Positions 13,037-25,560 of a DNA stretch of 64,000 nucleotides are shown here, one piece after another. Location of the stretch: positions 12,367,505-12,431,504 of the forward strand of contig CM047427.1 in assembly GCA_026168455.1 (NCBI GenBank). The letters run 5' to 3'. The number at the start of each line of letters is the position of its first letter. Within the stretch, counting starts at the first letter, position 1. The notes under the pieces are model-generated. The model had not been told where the DNA came from. It saw only the letters and a list, made by a program, of their open reading frames with translations, and ran no database searches. The translations under genes were made by a program, and so were the position numbers. This stretch comes from Theocolax elegans (Eukaryota > Arthropoda > Insecta > Hymenoptera > Cerocephalidae).

Positions 13037-14300
13037 GTATTGAGTTTTTACCTAAGCTAATTTTACGTTTTAATTTGTTATGTATACTACCGTACGACTT
13101 CTCGATAATTTTTAATACACGCATATAAGCGACTACCCTGCGACGACGTTACTTTATTTTTTGTCGGTAATGTATACCAGTTATTTATGATCTTTATGGA
13201 GAGGTACAGGTATTGACGGGTTAAGTACACCTGTAATATGCATGGAACTTTCTAAGTGCTCGAGTGAATGGATGAACAAATGTTTGGTATAAACAAGTTG
13301 TCGTATCCCCAATTCTTTGATGAATATATTTTTAATAATTTACACCGATTATTACCGATTATTCAAATGGTTTCTGGTGTTAGTTCTCGAATTTGGTTAG
13401 AATGAAAAATTACTCAAAACTTAGTCACTACATTTTTTCAGAGGAGAAACACTTAAGTTACGTTTGCGGGCATATAATTTTACTTTTTTCTGTGTAATAT
13501 TCAACTTGTTCTCAGTTTTGTCTCCATAGAAGAAATTTTTGCCTTCAAGAAAATTTAGAGCACGGGTAATGTATTATACACGATAAAGCAGACACATTTT
13601 CTTACATGCTTCTTCACGACGTCCAAGTTAATTTGAGGGTTGATGAATATAAATATGCTCTTATAGATCCATCGCAAATATTAAAAATTCGAAAAATCAT
13701 TTGAATAAAAATAAGATATGCAGAAGGTGAATGTATAGTTACGCAGTGGCGATGGCGCGTCGAAATTAGCTCGTTCCTTACCGAATATGACGTCCGTTGA
13801 ATTTCGTGTAAACAACAAGGCGCTCAGCCGCACGCGAAACCGTCAAATCAGCACGAAGTTCCGGCGATAAGCCCTTAGCACTTCTCTTCTCCCACCCTTC
13901 TCCTCTCACTCTCTCTCTCTCTCTCTTTCTTTCTCTCTCACTGAGCAATTTTGGTCCTAAGCGCAAGCGAGTCCGGTTATTACTACAAAACGTTACGCGC
14001 ACTTTATTGAGGAATTTTCATTTTACACCTGGATTATCGATTTTATTCTCCATATGCCAGTGTACACGTGTATTGTATACGCCAATTTTCTTTATTGCCA
14101 ATCGATTTATGCATACGCACGTACACCTGCATAATTGCGCATTTTTAAAATTTAGCTTCGATTTAATAACGTAAATCCTTTCGCATTTTGAAAATAAAGT
14201 ACTCGGTTAAATTGTGATGTCAAAAGTTAACGTAATATTTTGTTTTATACATACTCAGAAAATAGTATAATATTAAGTGTTACCATAGTTTTAAGTAAAG
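8681..14300. other. Non-coding stretch with simple repeats
   Basis: No credible exon is seen. The stretch holds CT repeats near 10250, AT repeats near 12910 and a (GA)n tract at 12993-13034. Short frames here (for example at 10922-11122 and 11114-11341) overlap each other on opposite strands and look like chance. Confidence 0.55.
12993..13034. repeat. (GA)n microsatellite
   Basis: About 21 uninterrupted AG dinucleotides. Perfect and long, so likely polymorphic. Confidence 0.95.
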
Positions 14301-14311
14301 AAAACACACAT

Positions 14312-14430
14312 TGTCAAAATCCAAAAAATTATTAGAAAATGCACTAAAATTTGGAAGAAAATTTATAATTTTGCCTAAAATATCAACGTAATATTTATCA
14401 TAAATTACAGTAATTTATTGGATTTTGACA
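14312..14430. mobile_element. Short inverted-repeat element, MITE-like
   Basis: TGTCAAAATCCAA at 14312 pairs with TTGGATTTTGACA ending at 14430, with extended partial pairing inwards. The same internal motif (CTGCCGAAATCCAAAAAACT and its inverse) occurs in the MITE at 21059-21289, so this is probably the core of a diverged relative. Outer ends were not resolved. Confidence 0.5.
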
Positions 14431-14450
14431 GGTAGTGACTTTATTCAATA

Positions 14451-14736
14451 CACTGCAAAAAATAGATTTATGATCTAAGCGGAATTCTTTTTAAATATAG
14501 CTCAAGAAGAAAATATGTTTGCTTGAGTGTGATTCTTCTATAATCAAACGGATTCTTCTATAATTGAGCGGAATTTCTTTTTGTAATAAATGAAATACTG
14601 CAACTCAAAAAGATCAGTATTCTAAAAACAATCAGATTCTTGATTCTAAAGGAATCGCACTGGACCAACCGCATTTTCTTCTTGAGACATATTTAAGAAG
14701 AATTCCACTTAGATCAAAAATCTATTTTTTTCAGTA
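14451..14736. mobile_element. MITE with long (about 65 bp) TIRs, TA target duplication
   Basis: The left end CACTGCAAAAAATAGATTTA is matched on the opposite strand at the right end by TACTGAAAAAAATAGATTTT. Pairing continues through ..GGAATTCTTNTTAAATAT..CTCAAGAAGAAAAT for about 65 bp. TA flanks both sides (14449-14450, 14737-14738). 286 bp, non-coding. Fits a foldback Tc1/mariner-like MITE. Confidence 0.8.
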
Positions 14737-14739
14737 TAA

Positions 14740-17700
14740 AGATTATGATAATTTTTAATACGATATTTTTGTCCATGTATCATTATTGTTCTTCCATCCG
14801 TGATTAATTAAATTTTCTAATTTTATACGACGAATATAAATCACTAAATATATATATATGTAAATATATATATGTTATATTAATTTTCCAATTATAGCGT
14901 GAAAATTAAATGCTTTTATTACGAGTAATCTACTTCAAGTTGAAAATTACATTTTCTATAAGAAAATCGTCGCTACGACGTCATTTGCATTAAAGTAACC
15001 GTCAAAACGGCACGATTTTCTTCGTGAATTTAAATGAGAATAAACTTAAGATAATGAAAAAAATCAGGAAAAAATTGTACACTCATTGTTATTTACTCTT
15101 TTCTTTTATAATTTCTCGATGAACGAACCTTTTAACGTTAGCCACGAAAAAAATTTTGAACAACAAAAACTTAAAATCGTTTTTCTTTTTATAAACACAA
15201 ATAATCCAATCCACTTGATATTAATTTTACATATACTTCTTAAAACTTGAAGTTATCTAAAAACAATTAAAAAAAAACACTGGAAAATTTTTATTTTTAG
15301 TATACTAGAAAAAAAAAATATGAAAACAAAATCGTTGAGTGATTGAAATTTAATTTTTGTTTTATTTGAAAACTATTGCACTCCATTTCAGTGATATTGT
15401 ATGAAATTAGTTTAAAAAAAGAAACAGTATCGAAATATTTTTGTTGTGTGCGATAAAGCAAACAATGTTTTTTTTATATACGTATACACCGGATATGTAA
15501 CTAACGAAAAGAAAAACATTATTTTTTTTTCCACGCTAACCTATCGGAAGTGAATTCGCGTAGCATTCCAGGCATATTCTCTCTTCATAAACACGTTTTT
15601 ATTGTTTCATCACACGTTTAATACTTTAATAGTCGTTAAATCGCTGGTGATGTGATTCACGGGCTTGAAAGATGATTTATAATTCATTGCGATTCCCTTA
15701 TTTCTTTGTAATGTCGAACAGGATATTTGGTATGACAAAAAGAAATTCACTAATGATTTTTATATATAAGTATATAACAAATTATTTAAACGAAAACATT
15801 TCCTTGGGGATGTTGATATTTCACTAACGTTTTCCGTCAAAGGCGAGGTTAAATTCGCCAAAACCACGGACGCTAAATATTATATCTTTATATTTTTAGT
15901 GCGTATCCGTGCGCACTCTCAAGAGATGTAAAGTGATACTAATTATCTTTAAAGCGTTTATTTCTACACACAAAAGAAACTATTATAAATGTTGTAAAAA
16001 CACAAGCAATCATCTAATAATGTATAGTCGAACCCAAGTGAAAGAAAATCTGATATTTATCGAAGTAAATAAAAATTCTCTTTATTTTTCGGAATCGCAA
16101 GGTAAAGCGATTCTTAATCTACACAAAGAAATCAAATAAGCTCAGATATTGCTTGTTCGAACGAGTAATGTTCACTCAAAGAGAAAAAGCTCTAGCTGTT
16201 CAGCTACGAGGCATTAAAAATTCTTTTAAAACTAGAATACCTTTAAAAAAGGGGGTAGGACTCTTTTGTAAACGCGACGTGCACGCGCAAGCGGAGCTCA
16301 CGCAAAAAAACTGCTTTTCAAAATGAATGGCTAAAGCTCTTACATAATAATTTCTGGTATGAAAATAATCTTATATATAGGTGAACGAAATTCATGTAAA
16401 AAACTGACGATTATTGCACATCAAACTCGATAAAATATTTTAGTAAAATTAAATATCACACTCGCAAAAATATAAAATTCATAAATCGATAATAATCACA
16501 TAATAAATATTGATTAATATTTATTACAAAAGCTGTCGAAAATTTAAAATAACTTGTACTTATAATCATATAAAATGATGTAGTTACCCGTAGATAAAAA
16601 AAAATGTTGCGCGTTAAATTCTGATTAACGAAATTTTAAAGTAAAAATTTTACATGTCGTTAAACGTATTTACCAATCAAAGCATATAGGAAGTTATTTA
16701 AAAATCACTTAAAAATCTTACGTAACGGAGAGCGTAGTTTTTTTTTACACTCTATACAAAACTAAGCATTGCGTTTTGGTTGCTGCCACCCATGTTTTTT
16801 TTCTTCCACGAATTTTGTCAGTAACTTCCGCAGAGGAAACCAGATACCATTTAAAGAAAACGTAAATGATCAGTTCTCACGTACACGGTACGTATATATG
16901 TATATATATATATATACATCAGGGATTGCGATCAGTCGATGATGTCATCTCCATCGAACGAGAAACGCTCTAATCGAAACGTCGCCGAAGCGAAACGTTC
17001 CTCGTAAAAATATATATCGAGTATACACAATACTAAGTTTTGAAAAAAGTATTTTCGAATAAATGTGTGTGCCATGTAATTAAGAATTAAATGTTTCAAT
17101 AAAAACAGAGAGAAATAAAGGACAACGTGAAGGTGAAGCGTAAACGTAGTGATAAAATTAGATACTTTTGAGAAACGAGAGCAACACTCGGACCATAAAC
17201 CAAATAGACAGAGAGTGAGAGAGCAAGAGAGAACCGAAAGTAATGAAGAAGCAGCAGCAACTCTCTCGACGGTTGTATAACCGTAACAACGACGCGGTAC
17301 CTACAATCGTTTAAAAACAAATAATTACTCAGTAGCTAGTCCCAAGCGGGTAGAAAAGAAACAATTGACATCGAGCAAACTCGCGGTACCGCAATTGCCA
17401 GCAATTCAGAAAACTCGGTGACGAAAAAAACCAAAGAATACCAACAAACATCATTTGCCTTCCGTGTACTACAATCCTCAATAATGTCGATAGAGTATAT
17501 AGGAATAACAAGATAATTAACTGATTAATTAGCTTACGAAAATTCGATACTCGGTTCTTCATCTCTTGATGCTTTTGAAAAGAAACTCCTGCTATTGATG
17601 TAATTCTTGGAAGGACCACCTGTTACGTTTCAATCTAATCTCACATTTGATTTTCCACCCACGTCGATTTGTACCTTACTCTTTTTCAATAAGAAAATTC

Positions 17701-19440
17701 TTTCTCATGTTCTTCGCGCAACGATTTTACAATTCTCCTTTTTTTTCCTTCTTTATCGCGATTCTTTACATCTTCAAACAACAACAACAATATGAAAATA
17801 ATACGACAATAGCTTGACATTTCGTAACGCGTAATAATTTTCAACGTTCATTGTATTTGGTACGAATTTAAATTGACTTTAAATGCTATTTTTTTTTCTC
17901 TCGGTGCACGTTAATTTTGCGAACGCTTTTTTTTTATGTGCGCGACGAGTAACATACATGATGAATTACCATTAATTATTTTCATACGTGCAAACGAAAG
18001 GAAAATCTTTTACGTTTCTGACTAATACTCGGTAACGAGAAAATAATCTAAAATAATAAATTGTAGGTGAAGACTAATATAAAGTTTCGAAGCGCGGTGC
18101 AAGTGAATGTGTTTACACGGGATACAACTCTCTGATTCTCATAATACAGTCCCCTACTATACAACTTCATAACTAATCTTAAGTTTATCCCCCTAGAGTA
18201 ACGCTTGCATGTATTCTACAACCCGCACAAGAATTGATGACAAATATTAAACATAAGTATCTTCTATTAAGGATGTACACTTGTGATTAAGAATTTGCAT
18301 TTGACCAAAATCACGGATTTTAATCTGCAGAGAAGATTATGATTACGTGAACAGTGGACGTCGCTATGAACAACGATTATCACCTAAATTATTGACTATT
18401 TAGAAATAATCGTTATTTAATATATTCTTAGGATTATAAACGATCTTTATATACTGAGTTTCACTGTTGAAATTTTTACGCTAAATGTTGTAATAACTTT
18501 GTAAGTTTATTCGGATTTATTTCGTTAACGAAACATACTTTAAAATTTAGAAAATTAATAATTTATGATGCCAACAAACTTTTATATAATTTTTTTTAGT
18601 CGATATAGCTGTAATACAACTATGTTAATTAATTATGATATTCTATACCCAGATCTTTTAGGATCACACACTTACCGCAGGGTATCTTTTTAGGATTCAC
18701 TTCATCGAATAGCCTGATCCACTTAAGTCAAAATTATAATAGATACTTAAAATCTTTATTTTCGCATTTGTATATTATGCGACAATTTTTCCAATGTATT
18801 TTTATTACAATATTTTTAAATTTTGTTCCATTTAAGTGGATTAGAACTATGTTGCATTGTTACCATTAAAATTTTAGCATATTCGATTAAATAATTCGGG
18901 ATTAACATATAGTTACTAATTAACGTACGTTATGTTACAAATAAATCAACTTAAAGATTTTAAAATAATAAAGAAATTTTTAAGGTAGTAAATGCTTTAT
19001 AAATCAATAATTGTTTATAAAATATTTCTAAATTTTAACTCAGGTCTGCCCCCTTAAGTAAGCTATAGTGAAATGCAGAAAAATTAATGAAGAATCTTTC
19101 AATTTATCTTTTGATTTAATATTTATTCTCGTACACATTGAAATAAAGTTAATTATCGTCTTTAAAATTGATTATCTTATTAAACGTAATATGAATACTA
19201 AAATTTGAATTAATTGCGTGGTAAAATATTCTGAAATGAATACACATTTCCATCCATTATTGCGTAATAATTTGTAACCTTCTAAGGACATTTAATACGT
19301 TTTGTGTTGCAAAATTTCGCGTTGCATGTTTTTTAAATTCATGCACGATAAATTATTATTTTCGGATATAGGAAAATTCACATGTATTATCGGTTTAACT
19401 ATTAGTTTTAATGCTTACGAATAACCCGTAAAAGGAAAGG
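14740..19440. other. Non-coding stretch
   Basis: AT-rich DNA with poly-A/T runs and an AT repeat near 16895-16920. Apparent frames around 15909 and 17096-17795 lack splice context and have biased composition. No gene called. Confidence 0.5.
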
Positions 19441-19445
19441 TTTCC

Positions 19446-19690
19446 GTGTCTGTTCTGCTCGATAGGAGAGAGAGAGAAGCTAGATTCTCAAGGTCAAACT
19501 CGTTTAATAGGGCGACATCTAATTGCGCGGCTCCGAGCTCTGGTTACTACGCATCTGCCATCGTATACACGTGTTTTTCGCGATTCTCGCTCGAGAAAAA
19601 CTCTCGACGCGCCCGAGATAGGTATTACGTCACGAGCGTCGCACGTGTGTTTGCTGAGATAACGAATTCAACTGATGGGAAGTGGGAGAA
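19446..19690. promoter_or_regulatory. GC-rich island with CRE-like site and E-box
   Basis: A 250-bp island with frequent CpG stands out from the AT-rich background. It contains TTACGTCA (19625-19632, a CRE/AP-1-like variant) and CACGTG (19642-19647, an E-box). Candidate promoter or enhancer. The frame across it is probably compositional. Confidence 0.3.
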
Positions 19691-20974
19691 AAAGAAAGAA
19701 AAGGTATACTCAGGTAAACAACAATATTTTTTTTCGTACTGTATATTTTATATTTTGGTTACGTATTATCACCAAAATTTTTGTATGAAAAGATATGGAA
19801 GAACGCTGACATGAAAAATAAATTGACGTTACTTTTATATCGAAAGCTTGACAGGTATATAGATATATACTTTTGATACAAAATTTGAATTTTTGAATTT
19901 TTTAACCTTAGTTCCCTATTATCTTTTTTTGAAAGTACGGCATAATTAAGAATTTATTAAGATGATATAAATATAGGAGTGTATACCCAGTTTTTCTAAT
20001 TTTTCTTGTCGAAATTACAATAATCATTAAAAATATTAGTTGAATTCCTTTGACTTCTATATAATACTTTTACCGACCTTGTCTATTTTTACTGGTATAG
20101 GACCTATAATCCTTATTAAAACTAAACAATAAACCATAATTTATAGGTTGACTGACATTTTTACACTTACGCTTACCAATCTCGTCGTTTTACTAATTAA
20201 TCAAAAGTAGTGAAAACGAGAAACATAAACTCGACTTTAGAAGGTTCAAAATGTATTTAGTTCGCGATTTGAATACTATTTTTTCTCTCGTAAAACGGGA
20301 TTTTTCTTTCCTTTTCAGGACACCGATCTAAGATCTAGAACAAAGCTCGTAAACATGTATAAACTGTAGCGTACTAGCTTAAAGGCATTATGAATAATTT
20401 TGATGCTCTTAAAACGATGTTTTTGGTTTTTACAAAAGTTATTTATTCCTGCATTGTGCGAGTTATGAACTTTTATTTTCCAACTCTTTTACACGACGGT
20501 TTATCTTAAATCAGAAAGTTTTTTTCCTTCATTACTTAAGTAAAATTATTTATACGTCGAGTAATAATTTTACATTGTTTCTAGCGTAACTTTTTGATTT
20601 TTACGAGGCACGTATCTAATTGTTACGTTATTAATTGCACGATGAAGAAATTAAGAAAAAAAAAGGAAGTTTATTATCATAGTGTATGAAAAAGCAATCG
20701 TACTTTATACTATCTTTAATATTGAGTGAAAATATCTCTACCGTTGATATCGATTGTATTCGTAGCGATAAAAAGGAACGAAACACGATTTATTATTAAA
20801 ATTGACTATTTCTTTCTGCGAAAATTGTTTGGTATCGTAGACATAAGAGTTTTCGTAATTATCACCAATGCGAATGAAAAAAAATCAAAAATTGGCTATA
20901 AAATAAATCTATATAGATCCAAATATAATCATAGACAGAGACAACAATATCGATAAAATAATTTTAAAAATTCA

Positions 20975-21345
20975 CACACACAATTCATACAGATATTTTC
21001 TAAAAACACGTGGTTTGAACTTTAGATATGTTAAGCATACTTATAATATGTTTTTCTACACGGGGAGAAAAATTTCAATAAATTTTACTAAACTTTCACT
21101 CACCACGGTAACAGACTGCCGAAATCCAAAAAACTATAGTGAACTTTTAGTAAAAATTAGAAGAATTTTGTTAAAAACTGCTAGAAAGTTTAGTAAAAAT
21201 TGATAAAAAGTTCAATAATTGTTTGGGTTTTGGCAGTCGCTTAGCGCATTAATGAAAGTTTAGTATTTAGTAAAAATTTTCTCTCCCTGTAGCAAACAAT
21301 AAAATTTGATTATTACAAAGCTTCCTCTACGAGGAAGCAATTATA
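20975..21345. repeat. Dispersed hairpin repeat, copy B, split by a MITE
   Basis: The left and right parts align with 95-260. The match is interrupted precisely by the element at 21059-21289. It retains CTTCCTCTACGAGGAAG, a perfect 7-bp hairpin with a 3-nt loop, near 21320. Confidence 0.55.
21059..21289. mobile_element. MITE nested in a repeat, TA target duplication
   Basis: The ends are CACGGGGAGAAAAATTT (left) and the inverse of CAGGGAGAGAAAATTTT (right), flanked by TA at 21057-21058 and 21290-21291. An inner inverted repeat around ..CTGCCRAAAYCCAAA.. is present. The related repeat at 95-260 lacks the insertion and serves as an approximate empty site. 231 bp, non-coding. Confidence 0.8.
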
Positions 21346-22605
21346 ATTTCGTCAACGAAATGATACTTTATTAGTTTACAGGTATTTCGTACGAAATGAA
21401 TAAATATACGATGAAAATTCTACATTGACGAGGTAAAATACTCTCGATTTAAAACCGCATAAAATAAAAGTCAATTTCTTATAATGTATTCACACCTGTC
21501 CATCCGCTTAATATTCATCAATATCCATCAATAATTCGGAAGTGCTGAATAATTTGATGGGATTATGTATTCGTTATTTTTTTTTATTTTTATCATTTCA
21601 TGACTTATTACTCAAAATCGCGTGAACATATATAAAAATATAAATGATTTTCACTTTTAAATTCGTTTATAAATTAACTGTCGGAGTTGCGCGATGACAC
21701 TTTAACCTAATAAATCACACATCGAACGCGATTGTATATTGAACGATCGATAATAGCCTATCCGAACTTCTTGTTATTATTTATCACGCAAATATGAAGA
21801 GATCTTCGTATTTAATCTACCTATAGCTCATCATTATTATAAATAATACCAACCGAAATATATTATCTAAGTGAATAAAGTACACACACATATATAAATA
21901 ACTGCGAGAACGCAATCGATCTCATAAATTTAAAGTGCCCGCAGAAACATGAAAAATGTCAGGAAGAAGAAGAGGAAGAAGAAGAAGAAGTAGAAGAAGA
22001 AGTATAAACCTTACTCAAAATCCATATTAAGTCATTCGGTAGAAGTGTACGAATCGAATCAATCGACTCTCCGTTATATCCAAGACTAAAATCGGATTTC
22101 CAAATACTGTGAGTCTCAAAGCGGAAAATCAACCGACGTCGCGCAAAGTCAAACAGCCCGTCGCGCACGTGTCCCAGGGGAACTTATAGCTTGTCTGAGC
22201 GAACGTCAAAAGCGGCGCGCGAGGAAAAATGTCAGGAACCTCGAGAAACCAGTGGAACGAATCTCACACTTCTCGAAGAGCCTCGCTGCACCATCTAAAT
22301 TGGCCAAATTAAACGTGGACGATTACTTTAGAGAATTCTCTGTTCTCGAAATTTGACATATAATACCCAGTTTCCTTTCTTGTGACTACTTTACACAATA
22401 ATTTTTTTTTTAAATCTTACAAATTAGTGTTCCTCGATATACAATATATAATATTTCATTACGATTTGATGTGATGCAAAAGTAATGAATCAAAACAATT
22501 TGATACTTGCGATAAATGCTGATTGGATTTTTAACGATCTATTATTTATCAATCTAAGAATCATTAATTAACAAAATGAAAATTAACCGATTACGCGTAA
22601 CATTG

Positions 22606-22855
22606 CACTGAGAGAAGAACGTGATGTTAAAAATAACTACGTTTTATCGTAACGTAATGATACACTTATAGATTACCGCAATTTTTGTTATATTTATGTT
22701 TCAAATAACATAATATTATACTTATACATTTTATACATTATACATTTTATACTTTATACATTTTAATCATTGCTATAAAACACGATAAAAATTACGATAG
22801 TCTAAGTATATCTTTACGTTACTGCAAAATATCTTAATTATTAATACACCAATTT
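22606..22855. mobile_element. MITE-like inverted repeat (family with 48045-48244)
   Basis: The left arm ..ATCGTAACGTAATGATACACTT..CCGCAATTTTTG pairs with a right arm that reads in inverse ..GCAGTAACGTAAAGATATACTT..ATCGTAATTTTTA. The inverse of the right arm is also similar to the right arm of 48045-48244 (GTAGTAACGTGGATATG..ATCGTAATTTTTATT). Outer ends are diverged and no certain target duplication is seen. Confidence 0.6.
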
Positions 22856-22859
22856 TACA

Positions 22860-24640
22860 AATTTATAAATTACGCAAAAATAATTTGTAAACAGGTTTTT
22901 AATGAGATATTAAATATATATATACGAATTAATAAAATCGTTGAAAGACCGTAATTATATCGAGGCAATGGTGAATTTCCAATCGTTTTTCTCGGAGTAT
23001 ACAATCTATTTTGATTCGTATTCCAACATCTATTTACGACGCGTTTTTCCTCAAGCTTCAGTTTCCGCATAGCAGATATTCTTTTCAGCTCGCTCGTTTC
23101 AATCAATGATGAACATAGTACCATAGTAGAGACAAGATTAAATATATCAAAATGATTACACTTTTTCCTACTGCTAGTAGGACATGTTGAAAATTTGTTT
23201 TTCGTATTACAACTTGTATACGTTTTTCTTTTGATAAGAGTGAAATAACCTACACTTAAATTTCCTGAATGAATGTTGGTCATGTATAAGCTTTAAGGAT
23301 GATCCCGGCGTTTCTCTACTGGGTTTACAGGTGATTTTACTCGGTCAGGAGATTCCTATCGAGCGAGGTTAGGTTTGTCGCGTTCAATCGTCAAACTTGC
23401 AACTTGCAACGTCTACGCCCTGCTTATTCCTTATATACTCTTGGTATACACCCGACCTTGATATCGCGTGTTTTATACGTCTACTTCCACGTCGTGCATT
23501 GCATTTTATATTATTTTCAATTTACCGCACACGAAAAACTATAGCGTAACCTAAAATGCGTCAAATATCATTTTATTCTCTTTCACTCTTACCATAAAGT
23601 TATTCTAAAACATCAAATGTCTTATTTATACGTCTCATTGAACGAAGTTAATCGATTTTAGCGAATACAACTACTATACGGAATGTACATATCGATCCGT
23701 CTCGTCAATTAGCTTAATTTAACCATTTTTATCTACTACTACCACAACCATTCGCATCGCGAGTTGCTTAATCATTATGACCAAACAGTATATACGCATT
23801 TATATATACATATACACCTATGTACATGTATATGTACATATGCATGTATGTATGTTTATATATATATATAGAGGTGTAACGATGACTAGCTTAAAGAGTT
23901 ACGATATAGATCGCGTGAAAATTTCGAGCCGGCAATGCGTTGTAACCGCATCGATTTTGATCGTCGATCAAAACGAAATCAAATGCACTGTACGCGTTTC
24001 GCACGTCTGAAGGGTCAATTAGCTTATACACCTCAAAAGTATATATCCGTTTTTCCTGGCGCTCCGGTCAATTTACCCGCGTAACCTAAATACTTCACTT
24101 TACAAATTCACGGATAAATCCTCTCTAAACGTATTTTTAAGATATTTATAACAATTTTTTTAGTCGTTACACTGGTTTGACATATACGCATTGAAACGAT
24201 ATTCTTCTATATATACCGTGGTATTCAATCGTATACAATATTTCTAAATGACAAACAAACATTTTATTAGATTATTTTTTTATTTGACGTATATATACAT
24301 TGTTTTCTCGTTTGAAATGTATTTATACTTTTATTTTGAGTCACAAAGATTTTTAAGCTACACGGCTATAAACAAGAATGACTAAACTGTATAAGCCGAT
24401 CGATAAATAATTTTTTAACGAGTTAAATTCAGTTTAAACGTTGACAATACAGTATAATTGTGTATCAACGTAATTTTGTATTGTCAAAACAATAATGATC
24501 TTATTAAACTTGTATAACAGTCACTGTGTCACATAAATAAGAAATTTCACATTTCAAAAAAAAAGAACTCGCACCAATTTCATTTTTCACTTGACATACA
24601 CAGTTTCATCAGATAAAAATGTTTCGAAGCTCGGTAATCG
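22860..24640. other. Non-coding stretch with AT/CA repeats
   Basis: The 137-codon minus frame at 22870-23283 has no recognisable domain and no splice logic and is treated as chance. TATA/CATA repeats lie near 23800-23870. A small hairpin lies at 24441-24487. Confidence 0.45.
24441..24487. repeat. Short hairpin
   Basis: TTGACAATACA pairs with TGTATTGTCAA (11-bp arms, about 25-nt loop). Possibly the core of an old MITE: a similar GACAATACAGTATA motif occurs inside the element at 40705-40943. Confidence 0.5.
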
Positions 24641-24674
24641 AATACGAATTACACTGAAAAATCGGCGCAAGCTC

Positions 24675-24688
24675 GGGGGGGGGGGGGG
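24675..24688. repeat. Poly-G run
   Basis: Fourteen consecutive G residues, a possible G-quadruplex or a sequencing-sensitive site. Confidence 0.9.
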
Positions 24689-25139
24689 AGAAAAAAGCCC
24701 TCACCACCAAAGAGTATAAATCATAACCTGAAAAACCATCACGTAAGTATACACCGGGAAGTTGGGCGCGCGCGTACGCGCGTGATACGTGTACGTGGAT
24801 TTACACACCACCTAAATTTGAGAACGAAAACTGGTAAGAATCCAACGTGTCCCGCGTCACACCGAAATTTTCGCACTTACTAAAAATAGATCGAAATATC
24901 CGAAGCGAATATTATTATGAAAATTGTAAGTTGTTACAATGGAAAAAAAAAAGCTTGTGAGTGTGGAATGTGCGAGAAGAGGAGCGTACAGGCGATAGAG
25001 CTTAGAAAATTAAAAAAAATAATAACGCTAGATAGATTTATGTAAGTAGGTGTACATACGGCACGCGAGAGCTTTATTACACCAACGTCGTTTATAGATA
25101 TGTATATATATAAAAAAAAGTGTATTTTATTTTCCTCTT

Positions 25140-25560
25140 TAACCGGGTCGCGCGCGCGTGCCAGCGCGGACGAGCCTCGGGATCCGACTGAGCATAGCGC
25201 CTCCCTCTTAAACTCGTGAATCTGCCAGTAGCTCTCTTCCCCTTCCCCCCACTTTTTCACGAAAGGAGGAGGAAGAGGAAGAGGAGGAGGAGGAGAAGGA
25301 GGAGGTGAGCTGGTAGGGGTGACGTCAACTCTCGAAGAGTGTGAGTATTATGACCGTCACTCCGTCTACCTCTCTCTCCCTCCCTTTCACGGTCTTTTTG
25401 CTGCGCTCGGGGTTGGGCGCCAGGTATAGCTGCGGAGGCGCCCCGCAATCTTGTTTTTACTATTGACACGAAGTAGTCCATTACACCGGTGGGTCTTTTT
25501 ACCAGGAGCTTCGTCGAGGGTAATTAGCGATGGCTAAAGCCAAAAATCCGTGATGCGGTG
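25140..25560. promoter_or_regulatory. GC/CpG island with perfect CRE
   Basis: A strongly GC-rich segment with CGCGCGCG near its left edge, a purine tract (25262-25306), and TGACGTCA at 25320-25327. It has the look of a promoter/5'UTR or enhancer. A minus-strand frame begins at ATG 25481 but soon becomes repetitive (Arg/Glu then Leu runs), so I do not call a CDS. Confidence 0.4.

Noticed and set aside
19446..19814. 122-codon plus-strand ORF
   Set aside because: Covers a GC-rich island where stops are rare; no family resemblance, and the tail enters AT-rich non-coding DNA.
22870..23283. 137-codon minus-strand ORF
   Set aside because: Longest frame in a stretch of several kb, but the composition is random-like, with no domain, splice sites or flanking exon; expected by chance in 64 kb.
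25257..25481. Minus-strand ORF with Arg/Glu and Leu runs
   Set aside because: The repeats are translations of purine tracts; better explained as a regulatory island.
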